A stretch of 64,000 bases of DNA from contig JAQTQZ010000003.1 in assembly GCA_028712695.1 (NCBI GenBank), positions 62,001 through 126,000 on the forward strand, read 5' to 3'. The notes beneath the pieces are model-generated. The model ran no database searches, was not told where the DNA came from, and saw only the letters and a program-made list of their open reading frames with translations. How positions within the stretch are numbered: position 1 is the stretch's first letter; every line of letters begins with the position of its first letter. This document shows positions 19,139 to 28,909 of the stretch, in pieces. The translations under genes were made by a program, and so were the position numbers. The DNA comes from Methylovulum sp. Its GTDB lineage: Bacteria > Pseudomonadota > Gammaproteobacteria > Methylococcales > Methylomonadaceae.

Positions 19139-19747
19139 TTACGCTTCTGCAAATAGCGCGGCCAAATCAATTGCCAAATCTGGAAATAACTGCGGGACTG
19201 CCAGCTCATCACCCGCATAGTTTTTGACCAGTTGATAGGTTTCCGTTTGTCCGTCTAAGAAAAATTGCTGGACGACTTCTTCGTAGGGGAAAATAAGCCA
19301 ATATTCCATAACGCCGCTGTCCTGATAAAGCCGGTGCTTAAGGGTGACTTCTTTTTTAGTGTTGCCTTTGGAGAGGATTTCAATAATCCAGTCCGGTGCA
19401 CCGTTACAGCCTTGTTCGTCGAGCTTGGTTTTGTCACAGACCACGCACAAGTCCGGCTGCACCACGGTGTGGATTTCTTGATTCGCCAACAGCGACTTTC
19501 TGCGGTCGTATAAGCGCACGTCAAACGGGGCGGCAAATAATTCGCAGGATTTCCCCGTTAAAAAAATATCAATAGCCGAGGACAATTTTCGCGAAATACG
19601 TTGATGCCTTAAATTCGGCGCGGGTGACATGGGAAAAATTTTGCCTTTAATCAGCTCAACGGTTTCGTCAAACTGCCAAGTCAAATAATCGGCGTAACTG
19701 TAATCGCCGTTTAAATCGAGTTGCGACAATTGGGTGATTTTCGTCAT
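19139..19747 (-). CDS. Uma2-family (DUF820) putative nuclease
   Basis: 202 residues from the ATG at 19747. It fits the Uma2/DUF820 PD-(D/E)xK fold: LIKGKIFPMSPAPNLRHQRI (Glu and His early), VVQPDLCVVCD with the key Asp, GAPDWIIEILS with the Glu, then KHRLYQDSGVMEYW. Uma2 proteins are abundant in cyanobacteria and often look mobile; their cellular role is not established. It lies inside the M16 pair on the same strand, followed after 26 nt by the zinc-less M16 gene. No signal peptide, so cytoplasmic. Confidence 0.88.
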   Translation of the reverse strand: MTKITQLSQLDLNGDYSYADYLTWQFDETVELIKGKIFPMSPAPNLRHQRISRKLSSAIDIFLTGKSCELFAAPFDVRLYDRRKSLLANQEIHTVVQPDLCVVCDKTKLDEQGCNGAPDWIIEILSKGNTKKEVTLKHRLYQDSGVMEYWLIFPYEEVVQQFFLDGQTETYQLVKNYAGDELAVPQLFPDLAIDLAALFAEA

Positions 19748-19786
19748 GGTCTTGTTTATTGGAGTCAAATAGCAAAAAACCGGCTG

Positions 19787-20536
19787 TTATCGGGGTTTGT
19801 TATCACGCACCAAACGCACGGCGCGGGCAAAATTGACATCGTCATTAATGGCCTCGCCTTCCGCGAAATGGACAAACCAAGCGCCGCCGCCATAGCCGGC
19901 ATAAGGGGTGGATGACCAAAGCCAAGACGGGCTATCAGGAAACACTTGGCTATCAATGAACAGAACTACGGCGGCTTTGTTCCCCGTTTGTTTATCAAGC
20001 AGGGTTTTAAGCTCATCAATTGTGGGGACCCGCCAGTCGGTAAAACCTGCATAACCGCCTTGTCCGTTAAGCACCTTTGCGGCATCAAGTGCCGCTTGCC
20101 ACGTGTATATTTTGGCTTGGCCCTGTGCCTTATCGCTATGCCAGCGTTGCCCTTGTGCAAAGCGATGCCACATTAAGCCTGTTTGGGTTGCTATTGCCGT
20201 GCCGTTGGTTGACACAATATAGTTGCCAAGGGTGGTTTCTTTAGGGTTTGCCCCGGGTTTTTCTTGGCTATGCGCTGATTTGCCGTCGTGATGGTGGGCA
20301 TGATGATGCCGTTCTTTTTCCTTGATCCAGTCGTCATGTTGTTTTCTTTTTACCGGATCGAGCAGCACATCCCTGGCTTCATTAAGGATTCGGGTGATGC
20401 GTTCGGCGGCAACCTTATCGCTTGCCTTGTCAGGATGGTGCATTTGTAACAGGGCTTTGTGCGCCGCTTTAATCACAATGTCCGGGGCGTTACGGGTGAC
20501 TTTTAAATTATCGTAATGGGTGCGTATTTTTGGCAT
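19787..20536 (-). CDS. DnaJ domain fused to a DUF1566 (Lcl C-terminal) domain
   Basis: 249 residues from the ATG at 20536. Residues ~1-70 form a J domain with the HPD motif (QMHHPDKASDKVAAERI) and the DVLLDPVKRKQHDDW ending. A His-rich linker (HHHAHHHDG) follows. From about residue 100 comes a DUF1566 domain with its hallmarks: TGLMWHRFAQGQRW, TWQAALDAAKVLNGQGGYAG, TDWRVPTIDELKTLLD, SWLWSSTPYAG and FARAVRLVRD. J domains stimulate Hsp70 ATPase; DUF1566 is found in surface and lectin-like proteins. No signal peptide is visible, so the pairing is odd. Sits between the two M16 genes. Confidence 0.88.
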   Translation of the reverse strand: MPKIRTHYDNLKVTRNAPDIVIKAAHKALLQMHHPDKASDKVAAERITRILNEARDVLLDPVKRKQHDDWIKEKERHHHAHHHDGKSAHSQEKPGANPKETTLGNYIVSTNGTAIATQTGLMWHRFAQGQRWHSDKAQGQAKIYTWQAALDAAKVLNGQGGYAGFTDWRVPTIDELKTLLDKQTGNKAAVVLFIDSQVFPDSPSWLWSSTPYAGYGGGAWFVHFAEGEAINDDVNFARAVRLVRDNKPR

Positions 20537-20597
20537 AGTGTAATCCCTCAAGCGTATCATCCGCCCTACGCTAAAACGCGTGGACAAAATTTACGCA

Positions 20598-21953
20598 TTA
20601 TTTCGCTCCCTTTGTGCTTACGGTTTGCCCGTTGATAGGTTGCGGATCAAGATAAGCGATGCTCAGATGGTCTTCAACCAGATATTTGCGTGCCACATCA
20701 CGGACTTGTGCGGCGGTCACCTGATTGACTTTGCGGACGTATTCATCCGCTTTTTGCCAACCTAAACCGACTGTTTCCAGCATGCCCAACTGCATTGCCT
20801 GATAAAAGCCGGAGTCTTTTTCGTAAACCGCACTGGCTAAAACTTGCGCCTTTATGCGTTGTAATTCATCGTCATTAATCAGGTTTATTTGTAGTTTGGC
20901 GATTTCGTCTTTTAGGGCAGATTCTAGCTGAAACACTGTTTTGCCTTCGGCCGGTGTCGCCTCCAGCTCAAACAAGTCCGCTAATCTTGATGCCAAGCCA
21001 TAACCGGCACCGGCAGAGACGGCGATCTGCTTACCACGCACCAATTCTTTACTCAACCGGGCGCTGCTCCCGCCATCTAGCACGCCAGCCAAAACTTCCA
21101 GCGCGTAGGCTTCCCATTCTTGTTCTGCTGTTTTCAATGAAGGGACTTTATAGCCCATGACTACAGAAGGCAGTTTTGCCGGGACTTTAACCGTCATTTT
21201 CCGTACCCCAAGTTGGGTGATTTCGGTTTGCGGTTTTAATGGCTTGATGTCGCTAGGTTTAAGTGCGCCAAAATACTGTTCTGCCAGCTCAAACACGGCG
21301 TTGGGCTGGACATCGCCAACCACCACCAACGTGGCGTTATTGGGTGCGTACCACCGCTGATACCACGCCTGCAAATCATCGACCGTGTAATTGGCAATAT
21401 CGGCGGGCCAGCCTATCACGGGATGTTTATAGGGGCTATTGCTGTACGCCATGGCGTTAAAATGTTCCGCCATTTTCGCCTGCGGATTGTCGTCGGTACG
21501 CATCCGGCGTTCTTCGGTGACCACCTGCAGTTCTTTTTTCAGCTCATCGGGCAGCAGATGCAAATGGCGCATCCGGTCGGCTTCCAATTCAAAGCTGACG
21601 GCCAGGCGTGAGGCTTCCATCGTTTGGAAATAAGCCGTGTAATCCTGTCCGGTAAAGGCATTTTCATCACCGCCATTTTCCGCAATAATGCGTGAAAACT
21701 CACCCGGTGGATGTTTGTCAGTGCCTTTAAACATCATGTGTTCCAGCATGTGGGAAATGCCGGTAATGCCGCCGGGCTCATAGCTCGACCCCACCTTATA
21801 CCAGACTTGCGAGACCGCCACAGGTGAACGGTGGTCTTCTTTAACCAGCACTTTCAAACCATTTGCCAGTGTTTTTTCTGCTACTAAGCCTGCCGCGCCG
21901 CTATTAATAACAGGCAAACACAACAATAACACCCCTACCATTCGCTTCTTCAT
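20598..21953 (-). CDS. M16-family zinc metallopeptidase, active subunit
   Basis: 451 residues from the ATG at 21953, chosen because GTAAAGAGA lies just upstream and a signal peptide follows at once (KKRMVGVLLLCLPVINSGAA). The inverted zinc motif is intact: H68-M-L-E71-H72 in GISHMLEHMMFKGT, with the distal Glu in the EERRMRTDDNP region. A C-terminal M16_C domain follows (AVFELAEQYFG, GGSSARLSKELV). Expected to be a periplasmic peptidase acting with the zinc-less paralogue at 17808-19112. Two unrelated genes separate the pair. Confidence 0.93.
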   Translation of the reverse strand: MKKRMVGVLLLCLPVINSGAAGLVAEKTLANGLKVLVKEDHRSPVAVSQVWYKVGSSYEPGGITGISHMLEHMMFKGTDKHPPGEFSRIIAENGGDENAFTGQDYTAYFQTMEASRLAVSFELEADRMRHLHLLPDELKKELQVVTEERRMRTDDNPQAKMAEHFNAMAYSNSPYKHPVIGWPADIANYTVDDLQAWYQRWYAPNNATLVVVGDVQPNAVFELAEQYFGALKPSDIKPLKPQTEITQLGVRKMTVKVPAKLPSVVMGYKVPSLKTAEQEWEAYALEVLAGVLDGGSSARLSKELVRGKQIAVSAGAGYGLASRLADLFELEATPAEGKTVFQLESALKDEIAKLQINLINDDELQRIKAQVLASAVYEKDSGFYQAMQLGMLETVGLGWQKADEYVRKVNQVTAAQVRDVARKYLVEDHLSIAYLDPQPINGQTVSTKGAK

Positions 21954-22491
21954 AATCATCTCTTTACCCAATTGAAATAGCATACTGTCTATACCCACCT
22001 ATGATGGCTAGTGCCCAGCCAACAAAGCGCAAAATGCACAAGTTTGCTATTGACCGCACACGCCCGCAATAGTGCCTGTGCCAGCACTGCATGTAAAATC
22101 AACCCCTTGTCACAAACACCGGATATGTAACTTTACTTACATTAACCATCCACACGATATTATACCCGATACGGTTTTTTTCGATGCCCAGGAACAACGA
22201 TGAAATGATTTTGGCAATAAAACGACCTGCTGCTGCAACATTTACGGTCAGAAAATCAACGTGGCCTTATTGTTTTGCACACCTGCTTTAGGTAGAGGGT
22301 TTCCCAAAGTTGAGTCGCCATTTAAGCGTGTTAAGGACAAGTTCTAGGCTTTGCGCGCATCTGAAAAAAGCGCATTTAATAAGTGGTAATGTCGGTGGTA
22401 ATCTGGCAATCTTAGAGGCTTACGGCAGCATGAGTAAATTATCTGCTACTATTGGGCAGAACATTTATCCACCACATTGAGGCGATTTAAC
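21954..22491 (+). other. Divergent intergenic region upstream of glgB
   Basis: About 540 nt between divergent M16 and glgB genes. No coding sequence recognised. A plausible leader for the glg operon lies at the right end, where TTGAGGCG precedes the glgB ATG. No riboswitch or repeat noticed. Confidence 0.4.
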
Positions 22492-24672
22492 ATGAAAAAG
22501 AAATCTGCAAATACGCTAGGAATTGATTCAATAAAAATCACTGAAGCAAGACACCATGATCCTTTTTCGGTGTTAGGCCGCCATCAACATGAGGGTCACA
22601 TTGTCGTCAGGGTTTATCTGCCTTATGCCGAAACGCTAAGTTTTGCAGAGGGCGGTGCCAACATACCGCGTATCGAGGGCACCGATTTTTTTGAATACAC
22701 CGCCAAAACCAACGAATTGCCCAAACATTATCAATTGGCTTGGATTGATAAAGATGGCGGTGAGCATACGCAATACGACCCTTACGACTTCGGTGTGCAA
22801 TTGCCTGAGTTTGACCGGCATTTGTTTGCCGAGGGCAAACATTGGCATATTTACCAGAAAATGGGCGCCCATTTACACACGGTTGATGATATTAGCGGCG
22901 TATTGTTCACCGTATGGGCGCCTAATGCCGGTCGGGTCAGCGTCGTCGGCGACTTTAACCGTTGGGATGGCCGTTGTCATCCCATGCGCAGCTTAGGCGG
23001 CAGCGGCATTTGGGAATTGTTTATCCCCGGCTTGACCGCTGGCTGCTATTACAAGTATGAAATATTAAACCGCCAAAGCAACCAGATCATGGTCAAAACT
23101 GATCCGTATGGCCAGCAATTTGAACTGCGCCCACAAACTGCCGCGATGGTGATTGAGGAAGGCGCTTATCAATGGCAAGACAACGATTGGATGGGCACGA
23201 GAGGTAGCCATGATTGGTTGCATGAACCCATGTCAATTTATGAAGTGCATTTAAGTTCATGGAAGCGCAATGCCCAAGGCGATTTTTTAAGTTACCGCGA
23301 GCTGGCGAATGAGTTGGTGCCTTATGTCAAAGGACTGGGTTTTACCCATATCGAACTGATGCCTATCACCGAACATCCATTGGATGCGTCGTGGGGTTAT
23401 CAGACCACCGGTTACTTCGCGCCGACTAGCCGATTTGGCACACCGGACGAATTCCGCTTTTTTGTCGATGCCTGCCACCAGCAAAACATCGGCATCATTC
23501 TCGATTGGGTGCCCGCACATTTCCCCAAAGATGCGTTTGCCTTGGCACGTTTTGATGGCAGTGCGTTGTACGAACATGAAGACCCCCGCAAAGGCGAACA
23601 CCGCGATTGGGGCACGTTGATTTATAACTATGGCCGCAACGAAGTGAAAAACTTTTTGCTGTCCAGCGCCGTTTTCTGGCTACGGGAGTTTCATCTCGAT
23701 GGCCTACGCGTCGATGCCGTGGCATCCATGCTTTATCTGGATTATTCGCGGGAAAAAGATGATTGGGTTCCCAACATCTATGGCGGCAATGAAAACCTTG
23801 AGGCTATCGATTTTTTCAGGGACCTGAACACCGTCACCCACGAGCAGCATCCCGGCACCGTCATGATGGCCGAAGAATCAACCGCTTGGCCGCAAGTCAC
23901 CCGCCCTACGTGGGTTGGCGGTTTGGGTTTTTCAATGAAATGGAATATGGGCTGGATGCACGACATCCTGTCTTACATGAGCGAAGACCCTATCCACAGA
24001 AGGTTCCATCATGATGAACTGACGTTCGGCATGCTCTATGCGTTCACCGAAAACTTCACCCTGCCTTTTTCGCATGATGAAGTGGTGCACGGCAAAGGCT
24101 CATTGCTGAACAAAATGCCGGGCGATGAATGGCAACGCTTTGCCAATTTACGGCTGCTTTATACCTTGATGTTCACTTATCCGGGCAAAAAGCTGTTGTT
24201 CATGGGCTGCGAATTCGGTCAGGGTACGCAATGGAATTTTAACCAATCGTTGGACTGGTATGTGTTGGACTATCCGCATCATAAAGGCGTGCAAAACCTG
24301 CTGAAAGACTTAAACGGCATCTACAAATCGAATCCGCCGCTATTCAAGCACGACTTTGATCATCAAGGTTTTGAATGGATAGATTGCCACGATGTTGAGC
24401 AATCCGTCATCAGTTACCGCCGTAAAGACGGTGACGGTAACGAGCTGATTGTCGTGCTCAACTTTACCCCGATGGTCAGGGAGAATTATCGGATTGGCGT
24501 CCCTGAAGCGGGCACTTACCATGAAATCCTTAATTCAGATTCAAATTTTTATGACGGCAGCCATGTCCTTAACAGCGCAGTCTCTTCCGAACCGATAGCT
24601 TGGATGAACCTGCCACAGTCTATTAGCCTGAGGTTGCCGCCATTAGGTGGCATGATATTAAAGCTATCCTGA
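22492..24672 (+). CDS. glgB: 1,4-alpha-glucan branching enzyme GlgB
   Basis: Creates alpha-1,6 branches in glycogen (GH13). 726 residues from the ATG at 22492, which has GAGG 7 nt upstream; a TTG five codons earlier overlaps that site. Domains in order: N-terminal CBM48-like repeat ([11 protein letters not shown]), CBM48 ([20 protein letters not shown]), the catalytic barrel, and a C-terminal beta domain. Catalytic residues lie in [17 protein letters not shown] (nucleophile Asp), MAEESTAWP (acid Glu) and [14 protein letters not shown] (stabilising Asp). glgA starts 21 nt after the stop, so this is a glgBA operon. Confidence 0.97.
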   Translation: MKKKSANTLGIDSIKITEARHHDPFSVLGRHQHEGHIVVRVYLPYAETLSFAEGGANIPRIEGTDFFEYTAKTNELPKHYQLAWIDKDGGEHTQYDPYDFGVQLPEFDRHLFAEGKHWHIYQKMGAHLHTVDDISGVLFTVWAPNAGRVSVVGDFNRWDGRCHPMRSLGGSGIWELFIPGLTAGCYYKYEILNRQSNQIMVKTDPYGQQFELRPQTAAMVIEEGAYQWQDNDWMGTRGSHDWLHEPMSIYEVHLSSWKRNAQGDFLSYRELANELVPYVKGLGFTHIELMPITEHPLDASWGYQTTGYFAPTSRFGTPDEFRFFVDACHQQNIGIILDWVPAHFPKDAFALARFDGSALYEHEDPRKGEHRDWGTLIYNYGRNEVKNFLLSSAVFWLREFHLDGLRVDAVASMLYLDYSREKDDWVPNIYGGNENLEAIDFFRDLNTVTHEQHPGTVMMAEESTAWPQVTRPTWVGGLGFSMKWNMGWMHDILSYMSEDPIHRRFHHDELTFGMLYAFTENFTLPFSHDEVVHGKGSLLNKMPGDEWQRFANLRLLYTLMFTYPGKKLLFMGCEFGQGTQWNFNQSLDWYVLDYPHHKGVQNLLKDLNGIYKSNPPLFKHDFDHQGFEWIDCHDVEQSVISYRRKDGDGNELIVVLNFTPMVRENYRIGVPEAGTYHEILNSDSNFYDGSHVLNSAVSSEPIAWMNLPQSISLRLPPLGGMILKLS

Positions 24673-24693
24673 TTTGAAACAATCATCTAGCTT

Positions 24694-26127
24694 ATGAAAA
24701 AAGTATTGTTTGTCACTAGTGAAGCCCATCCGTTGATTAAAACTGGCGGCCTGGCCGATGTGTCTGGCAGCCTGCCTAAGGCCTTGGCGGAGCAAGGGGC
24801 AGACATACGCATAATCATGCCCAACTATCAGGCCATCAAAACCACTGAGGCCGTTTATTACAAAAGCACGTTGCAGTTGGTTAATGCCGAGGTGAACATC
24901 TTGGAGACCCGCTTGCCAGACAGCGACGTCGTTGTCTGGCTGGTGGATTATCCGGCTTTATTTGCTTATCCGGGCAATCCTTATGTGGATGGGCAAGGCG
25001 TAACCAGGGCGCACAGTGCCGAACGTTTTGCATTGTTTTGCCGCATTGCGGTGGAAGTGGCGATGAACCGGGGTTATTTGGATTGGCAACCGGACATCGT
25101 CCACTGCAATGACTGGCAAAGCGGCTTGGTGCCGGCATTGCTTTCGTTGGAACCCGCCCGACCCGCCACGGTTTTTACGATACACAACATGGCCTATCAA
25201 GGCTTGTTCCCCAAAACCATACTGGCCACCTTGGACTTGCCAAAGGTACTTTGGCACTCAAACGGTATTGAGTTTAATGACATGCTGTCCTTTTTGAAAA
25301 GCGGTTTGGCTTATTCCGATCGTTTGACAACAGTAAGCCCGACATACGCTGACGAAATCCAGACTGTCGAGTTTGGTTATGGCCTGGCTGGGTTGCTGAC
25401 TTACCGAAAGTCGGTGCTAAGCGGGATTATCAATGGTATAGATACGCAAACGTGGAATCCGGAAACCGACCCGAACCTCAGCGAAAACTTTAACGCCTCA
25501 ACGCTAAACAAAAAACGGGTCAATAAAATGGCTTTGCAACGGCGGCTGTCGTTGCCTGAGAATGAAAATATCCCCGTTTTTGCGTTGATCAGCCGTCTTG
25601 TTGAACAAAAAGGCATCGACCTGCTGCTTAACTGCCTGCCTGATATGCTGGATTTACCGTTGCAATTGGTGGTGATTGGTCGCGGTGACGCTGGTTTTGA
25701 ACGGCAGCTAACCGGTTTTGCGCAAGCCCATCCCGACAAAATAGCCGTCACTATCGGTTATGATGAACCGCTGGCGCATCTCGCTGAGGCGGGTGCCGAT
25801 GTCTTTCTGATGCCGTCACGGTTTGAGCCGTGCGGTTTAAACCAGCTTTACAGCCAACGTTACGGCACACTTCCCATTGTCAGAAAAACCGGCGGTTTGG
25901 CTGACACCGTGGTTGACACGCTACCGGAAACGCTAGCGGATAACACGGCGACCGGCTTCGTTTTTAATGCCGCCTCAGCAGGCGCGTTAATGGAAGCGAT
26001 TAAGCGGGCGCTGTTTGTCTACAGCCAACCTGAAGCTTGGCGGCAGCTACAGCGTAATGCCATGCAAACAGATTATTCGTGGCACAAAAGCGCATTACAA
26101 TATTTGTCGCTATACGAACAACTTTAA
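24694..26127 (+). CDS. glgA: Glycogen synthase GlgA (ADP-glucose type)
   Basis: Adds glucose from ADP-glucose to the non-reducing ends of glycogen (GT5). 477 residues, the normal size. The donor-binding N-terminal motif is HPLIKTGGLADVSGSLPKAL, and the GT-B C-terminal domain carries FALISRLVEQKGIDLLL and the retaining motif MPSRFEPCGLNQLYSQRYGT. Follows glgB by 21 nt. glgC and glgP are not in the window. Confidence 0.97.
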   Translation: MKKVLFVTSEAHPLIKTGGLADVSGSLPKALAEQGADIRIIMPNYQAIKTTEAVYYKSTLQLVNAEVNILETRLPDSDVVVWLVDYPALFAYPGNPYVDGQGVTRAHSAERFALFCRIAVEVAMNRGYLDWQPDIVHCNDWQSGLVPALLSLEPARPATVFTIHNMAYQGLFPKTILATLDLPKVLWHSNGIEFNDMLSFLKSGLAYSDRLTTVSPTYADEIQTVEFGYGLAGLLTYRKSVLSGIINGIDTQTWNPETDPNLSENFNASTLNKKRVNKMALQRRLSLPENENIPVFALISRLVEQKGIDLLLNCLPDMLDLPLQLVVIGRGDAGFERQLTGFAQAHPDKIAVTIGYDEPLAHLAEAGADVFLMPSRFEPCGLNQLYSQRYGTLPIVRKTGGLADTVVDTLPETLADNTATGFVFNAASAGALMEAIKRALFVYSQPEAWRQLQRNAMQTDYSWHKSALQYLSLYEQL

Positions 26128-26319
26128 AGCGGATAGCCAAAAATTAGCTTTTACAGCAGCCATCGTAAAGCTGGTTTATTTTTGCCAATAGCCCCGCACA
26201 CTCTGCCGTCCCAGTTGGGGATGTACTGACAACACTTAAAATTTCATGGGCTTTGTTGCGTTTTATTTTACCCTTTTAGCTCGTTATAAAATCTGCAAAG
26301 TCATCCACTAGCCATTGAT

Positions 26320-27262
26320 TTTTTCTTTAAATCGCTCGCCCAGGATCAACGTGAACGGGCCGTTGGCATTATCCTATCAGGCACCGGCAGCGATGGCACA
26401 CAGGGTTTGCAAGCTATCAAAAACGAAGGAGGCATGATCATGGTCCAGAGCCCTGAATCCACAGAGTATAATGGCATGCTGAGCAGCGCCTTAATTCCGG
26501 CTTTGTGGATTATGTGCTTCCGTCAGCTGAGATGCCCGCCAAGCTAATAGCTTACGTCGCTCATTTCTTGGATATACCCGGGCAGGCATACCACTGTTTC
26601 AGTGCCTAAAACCGAAAGTGCCCTAAAGAAGATATTTGTTCTATTACGCACCCAGGCCGGACACGACTTTTCTCGATATAAGGTCAGCAGTATTTAGCGC
26701 CGGATCGAACGGCGCATGACCGTGCAACAAATTGAAGTGCTCGATAGCTACGTCAAGTATCTTCAACAGACACCGGCCGAGGTGAATGCCTTATTTCGCG
26801 ACCTGCTGGTCGGAGCCACCTAATTTTTCGCGATCCGAAGGCCTCTACCGCTCTGGAGCAGCGGATCATATACCCAAGCTGTTTGACAATAAGCCTGCAG
26901 GCTGAGAGACCTGCGTCTGGTCGGCGGTATGCGCCAGTGGCGGAGAGACCTATTCCATCGCCATTCTTTTGCAAGAGTATCTGGAAAAATACAAGCTAAA
27001 TTACAGCGTAAAAGTATTTGGCAGTGACATTGACAGTACGGCGATTGCTAGGGCTCGGTTTGGCCTGTATCCTGTTCGTATTTTTACCATTGAGCCCAAC
27101 AGCAGTGGCTATCGCATCCACAAAAGCATCCGCGATCTAGTGGTTTTTGCCGAGCAGGATGTCATTAAGAATCCGCCTTTTTCCAGACTCGACCTCATCA
27201 GTTGCCGTAACCTTTTAATCTATCTGGACTTTGCCGTTGCAGCTGTATTATTCCATATTTGA
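26320..27262 (+). pseudogene. Decayed CheB-CheR fusion (chemotaxis-type methylesterase/methyltransferase)
   Basis: Pieces of a CheB-CheR hybrid appear in order but in changing frames. First comes a CheB part: QDQRERAVGIILSGTGSDGT, GGMIMVQSPESTEYNGM, then after a frame change VDYVLPSAEMPAKLIAYVAH. Then a CheR part: RTQAGHDFSRYK, an in-frame stop, RRIERRM, LQQTPAEVNALFRDLLVG.T with another stop, and the SAM-domain stretch KVFGSDIDSTAIARARFGLY, FSRLDLISCRNLLIYLDF. The C-terminal PAS/kinase part normally seen in such hybrids is missing, and an IS630 lies 46 nt further on. Multiple stops and shifts make expression impossible. Confidence 0.85.
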
Positions 27263-27308
27263 CAACCATATATAGAAATGCCCCTTGAACCCAGAAATAA
27301 AGAGCCTA

Positions 27309-28391
27309 GTAGTCAGTCATTTTAAAACAAAGAGATAGATTCTGGTTTTACTGTATGGTAAAGAGTATTGGTTTTCGCTCAAGGAGATTTCGTCATGTCC
27401 GCCATCAAATATAAAGTAAACCTGACCGACGATGAAAAACTTCACTTGGAAGCCTTGCTTCAGAAAGGTAAAAGTGCGGCCCGGAGTCAAACACAGGCGC
27501 GTATTCTGCTAAAATCAGCGGGCGGTCTTCAAGATAAAGACATCATCAATGCGCTGGATGTATCCCCTTCAGTGGTGGCAAAAACCCGCCAAAGGTGTGT
27601 GGAAGAAGGCCCTGAAGACGCATTATCATACGCCTCGTCGTTCAGTCATGAAGCGGTCTGTCAGCGTTTAAAAAAACACATTGAAAGCTTGGCAAAAGCA
27701 GGAGTAGTGTATTCCAGAGGTCAGTTCAGAATTCGTGGCCGCCATGGAAGACGTGTTGGACTTTTACGAAGAGCCCTATGATCCAGCGCGTCCAGTCGTG
27801 TGCTTTGACGAAAGCCCCAAGCAACTCATTGCTGAAGTGCGTACACCTATCCCGGTTGAGCCGGACCATCCTACCCGTTATGACACCGAATATGAACGCA
27901 AAGGCGTCTGCGATTTAATGATGACCAGCGAACCCAAACGGGGTTTTCGCCAAGTGGACATCACCGACCGGCGCACCAAGATTGATTTTGCCCACAGCAT
28001 GAAGCATATTGCCGGCCTTTATCCTGAGGCGCCAGTGATCCGGGTGGTGTTGGATAATCTCAATACACATAAGACGGCTTCCTTGTATGAGGCTTTTCCT
28101 GCGGAGCAAGCCCGTACCTTGGCGCGAAAACTGGAATTCCATTATTTATGCCCTGTGGGTACACCCCCAAGCATGGCAGCTGGCTGAACATTGCTGAAAT
28201 CGAACTGGCGGTGTTGTCGGACAGGTGCCTGTCCCGACGTATTCCAGATAAAGACACTCTGCGTCGTGAAGTTGACGCCAATGTGCAGGAGCGCACAAAA
28301 AGGCTGCACCCGTCAATTGGCGTTTCACCACTCAAGACGCACGAAGAAAACTGGCCCGGCTATATCCTTGTGTTTCTAAATGACTGACTAC
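27309..28391 (+). mobile_element. Decayed IS630-family insertion sequence
   Basis: The ends are inverted repeats: left GTAGTCAGTCATTTTAAAAC, right (reverse complement) GTAGTCAGTCATTTAGAAAC, both flanked by TA (27307-27308 and 28392-28393), the TA duplication expected of IS630/Tc1-type elements. Length 1083 bp. It carries one broken transposase gene and lies just behind the cheB-cheR relic, which it may have helped truncate. The ends are well preserved although the gene is not. Confidence 0.9.
27395..28387 (+). pseudogene. IS630-family transposase, broken
   Basis: The start at 27395 has AAGGAG upstream and gives an intact helix-turn-helix part (VNLTDDEKLHLEALLQKGKS, then DIINALDVSPSVVAKTRQRC). 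Near 27640 about 60 codons of the usual central region appear to be deleted. Next the frame would read LKAWQKQE followed by TAG where a tryptophan is usual. The DDE domain follows (PVVCFDESPKQLIAEVRTP, VIRVVLDNLNTHKTASLYEA), then an insertion of about 14 nt at 28148-28161 shifts the last part (KHGSWLNIAEIELAVLS) out of frame. The catalytic Asp residues remain, but the protein cannot be made whole. Confidence 0.88.
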
Positions 28392-28439
28392 TAGGGTCTA
28401 AGAGGCAAAACAGCCAAGCCCATGTAGGCGAGAAGGATG

Positions 28440-28886
28440 TTATTTACTAGGGCAAGCGGCAAATTCGCAGGAAGGCGGTACACGTCCAACAAATAAACCA
28501 TCCGGGCATTGGTTCACATCTAAGGTACAGAAGGTTATTGCCTCCGCACAAGCCACAACAGGTGTTATCGAATAGGCAGTGGTATTGGGATTGGGCGAAA
28601 TAGTCCGTAATTGCTGGACGAAAGAAACAAATCCCCTAGTTCTTGGTGACGCTTGCACGCAGGCAGAAAAGCCGCCTTCTTTCCCGTAACCACTGACAAT
28701 AAAATTATCGACCACACCATTGGCAACTGCATTGCCGATAACTTGCCGTACAGTTTGAAAAGCTGCCCCATCAACAACAGGCCCTTGGCCGCCGATCATG
28801 ATTTCGACCGCTTGGTTACCTGCAAAAACACTGCTGCTTAAAAACACCCAACTTAAAAAAACACCGTATAAATATAATTTTTTCAT
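28440..28886 (-). CDS. Hypothetical secreted cysteine-containing protein
   Basis: 148 residues. Signal peptide MKKLYLYGVFLSWVFLSSSVFA with a likely cut after VFA. The mature part has six cysteines, four of them in the C-terminal motif CTLDVNQCPDGLFVGRVPPS followed by CEFAACPSK. That tail recalls small periplasmic proteins with a 'C..C..G..v.R.PP.CefapCp' ending in other gammaproteobacteria. Preceded by AAGGAG at good distance. It lies 23 nt downstream of the acidic repeat gene on the same strand and may be cotranscribed with it. Function unknown. Confidence 0.7.
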   Translation of the reverse strand: MKKLYLYGVFLSWVFLSSSVFAGNQAVEIMIGGQGPVVDGAAFQTVRQVIGNAVANGVVDNFIVSGYGKEGGFSACVQASPRTRGFVSFVQQLRTISPNPNTTAYSITPVVACAEAITFCTLDVNQCPDGLFVGRVPPSCEFAACPSK

Positions 28887-28909
28887 GACCTACTCCTTGA
28901 TAAATACCG

